Positions 63,854 through 64,000 of a DNA stretch of 64,000 nt are shown in pieces. Both the position numbers and the translations under genes were made by a program. The notes beneath the pieces are model-generated. The model saw only the letters and a program-made list of their open reading frames with translations. It was not told where the DNA came from and ran no database searches. Each line of letters starts with the position of its first letter. The first letter of the stretch is position 1. The stretch lies in the NCBI GenBank assembly GCA_018907035.1, contig JACCIC010000002.1:4871501-4935500 (forward strand), read 5' to 3'. The DNA is from Sycobia sp. Sy_11 (lineage: Eukaryota; Arthropoda; Insecta; Hymenoptera; Epichrysomallidae).

Positions 63854-64000
63854 AATCGCAATATCTGACCGCGCGTGAAACAAATGGTTGAAGTTAAGAA
63901 TCGATTTAGAATAGGAGAAGGCTACACCCTCGTATCGTTCGCTCGAAAGTTTCGTGTTACGCGGCTTTTACGTCAGAAAAGCGCAAGATTTATATCGGGC

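Overview
This window is eukaryotic nuclear DNA, almost entirely non-coding. Long AT-rich stretches alternate with short islands rich in CG dinucleotides. It holds dozens of simple-sequence arrays ((TA)n, (GA)n, (CA)n and compounds of these), several of them 40-140 bp long. There is no operon-like gene packing, no long open reading frame with protein-like composition, no rRNA, no complete tRNA and no CRISPR array. An insect genome fits best. CpG appears unusually frequent for so AT-rich a sequence, which makes me lean towards a hymenopteran, but that is inference and I cannot name a species. Nearly all ORFs over 60 codons are translated microsatellites or short chance frames in AT-rich DNA.

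Layout. Bases 1 to about 19,640 look intergenic: AT-rich sequence with microsatellites, a few GC-rich islands (near 6.7-7.3 kb, 8.9-9.25 kb and 12.4-12.6 kb) and small foldback repeats. From 19.6 to 20.5 kb there is a GC-rich island with a consensus splice donor on the minus strand, so a minus-strand or divergent transcript is possible. From 22.5 to 23.85 kb lies the most gene-like part of the window. It is a GC-rich promoter-like segment, then a leader with a perfect hairpin and several short upstream ORFs, then a short plus-strand coding exon (ATG at 23794, 18 codons plus one base) ending at a strong donor. I do not recognise the protein.

From 23849 to the right edge the window is best read as part of one very long first intron of that gene (over 40 kb). 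Inside it are sites where a good 3' splice site is directly followed by a 5' splice-site motif, the hallmark of recursive splicing (ratchet points). The best is at 31159/31160 and a second is at 48472/48473. Each is followed 43 or 56 bases later by another donor, so the two could instead be tiny exons. Used as exons in order, they keep an open reading frame with the first exon. Weaker candidates occur near 40.4 kb and 58.2 kb. This is the most interesting system in the window.

Mobile-element traces are small: a 146-bp MITE-like foldback with long terminal inverted repeats at 52.83-52.98 kb, weaker foldbacks near 13.6 and 28.6 kb, and a tRNA-derived (SINE-like) B-box fragment at 59.6 kb. Everything here was read by eye, so function and homology calls remain hypotheses.
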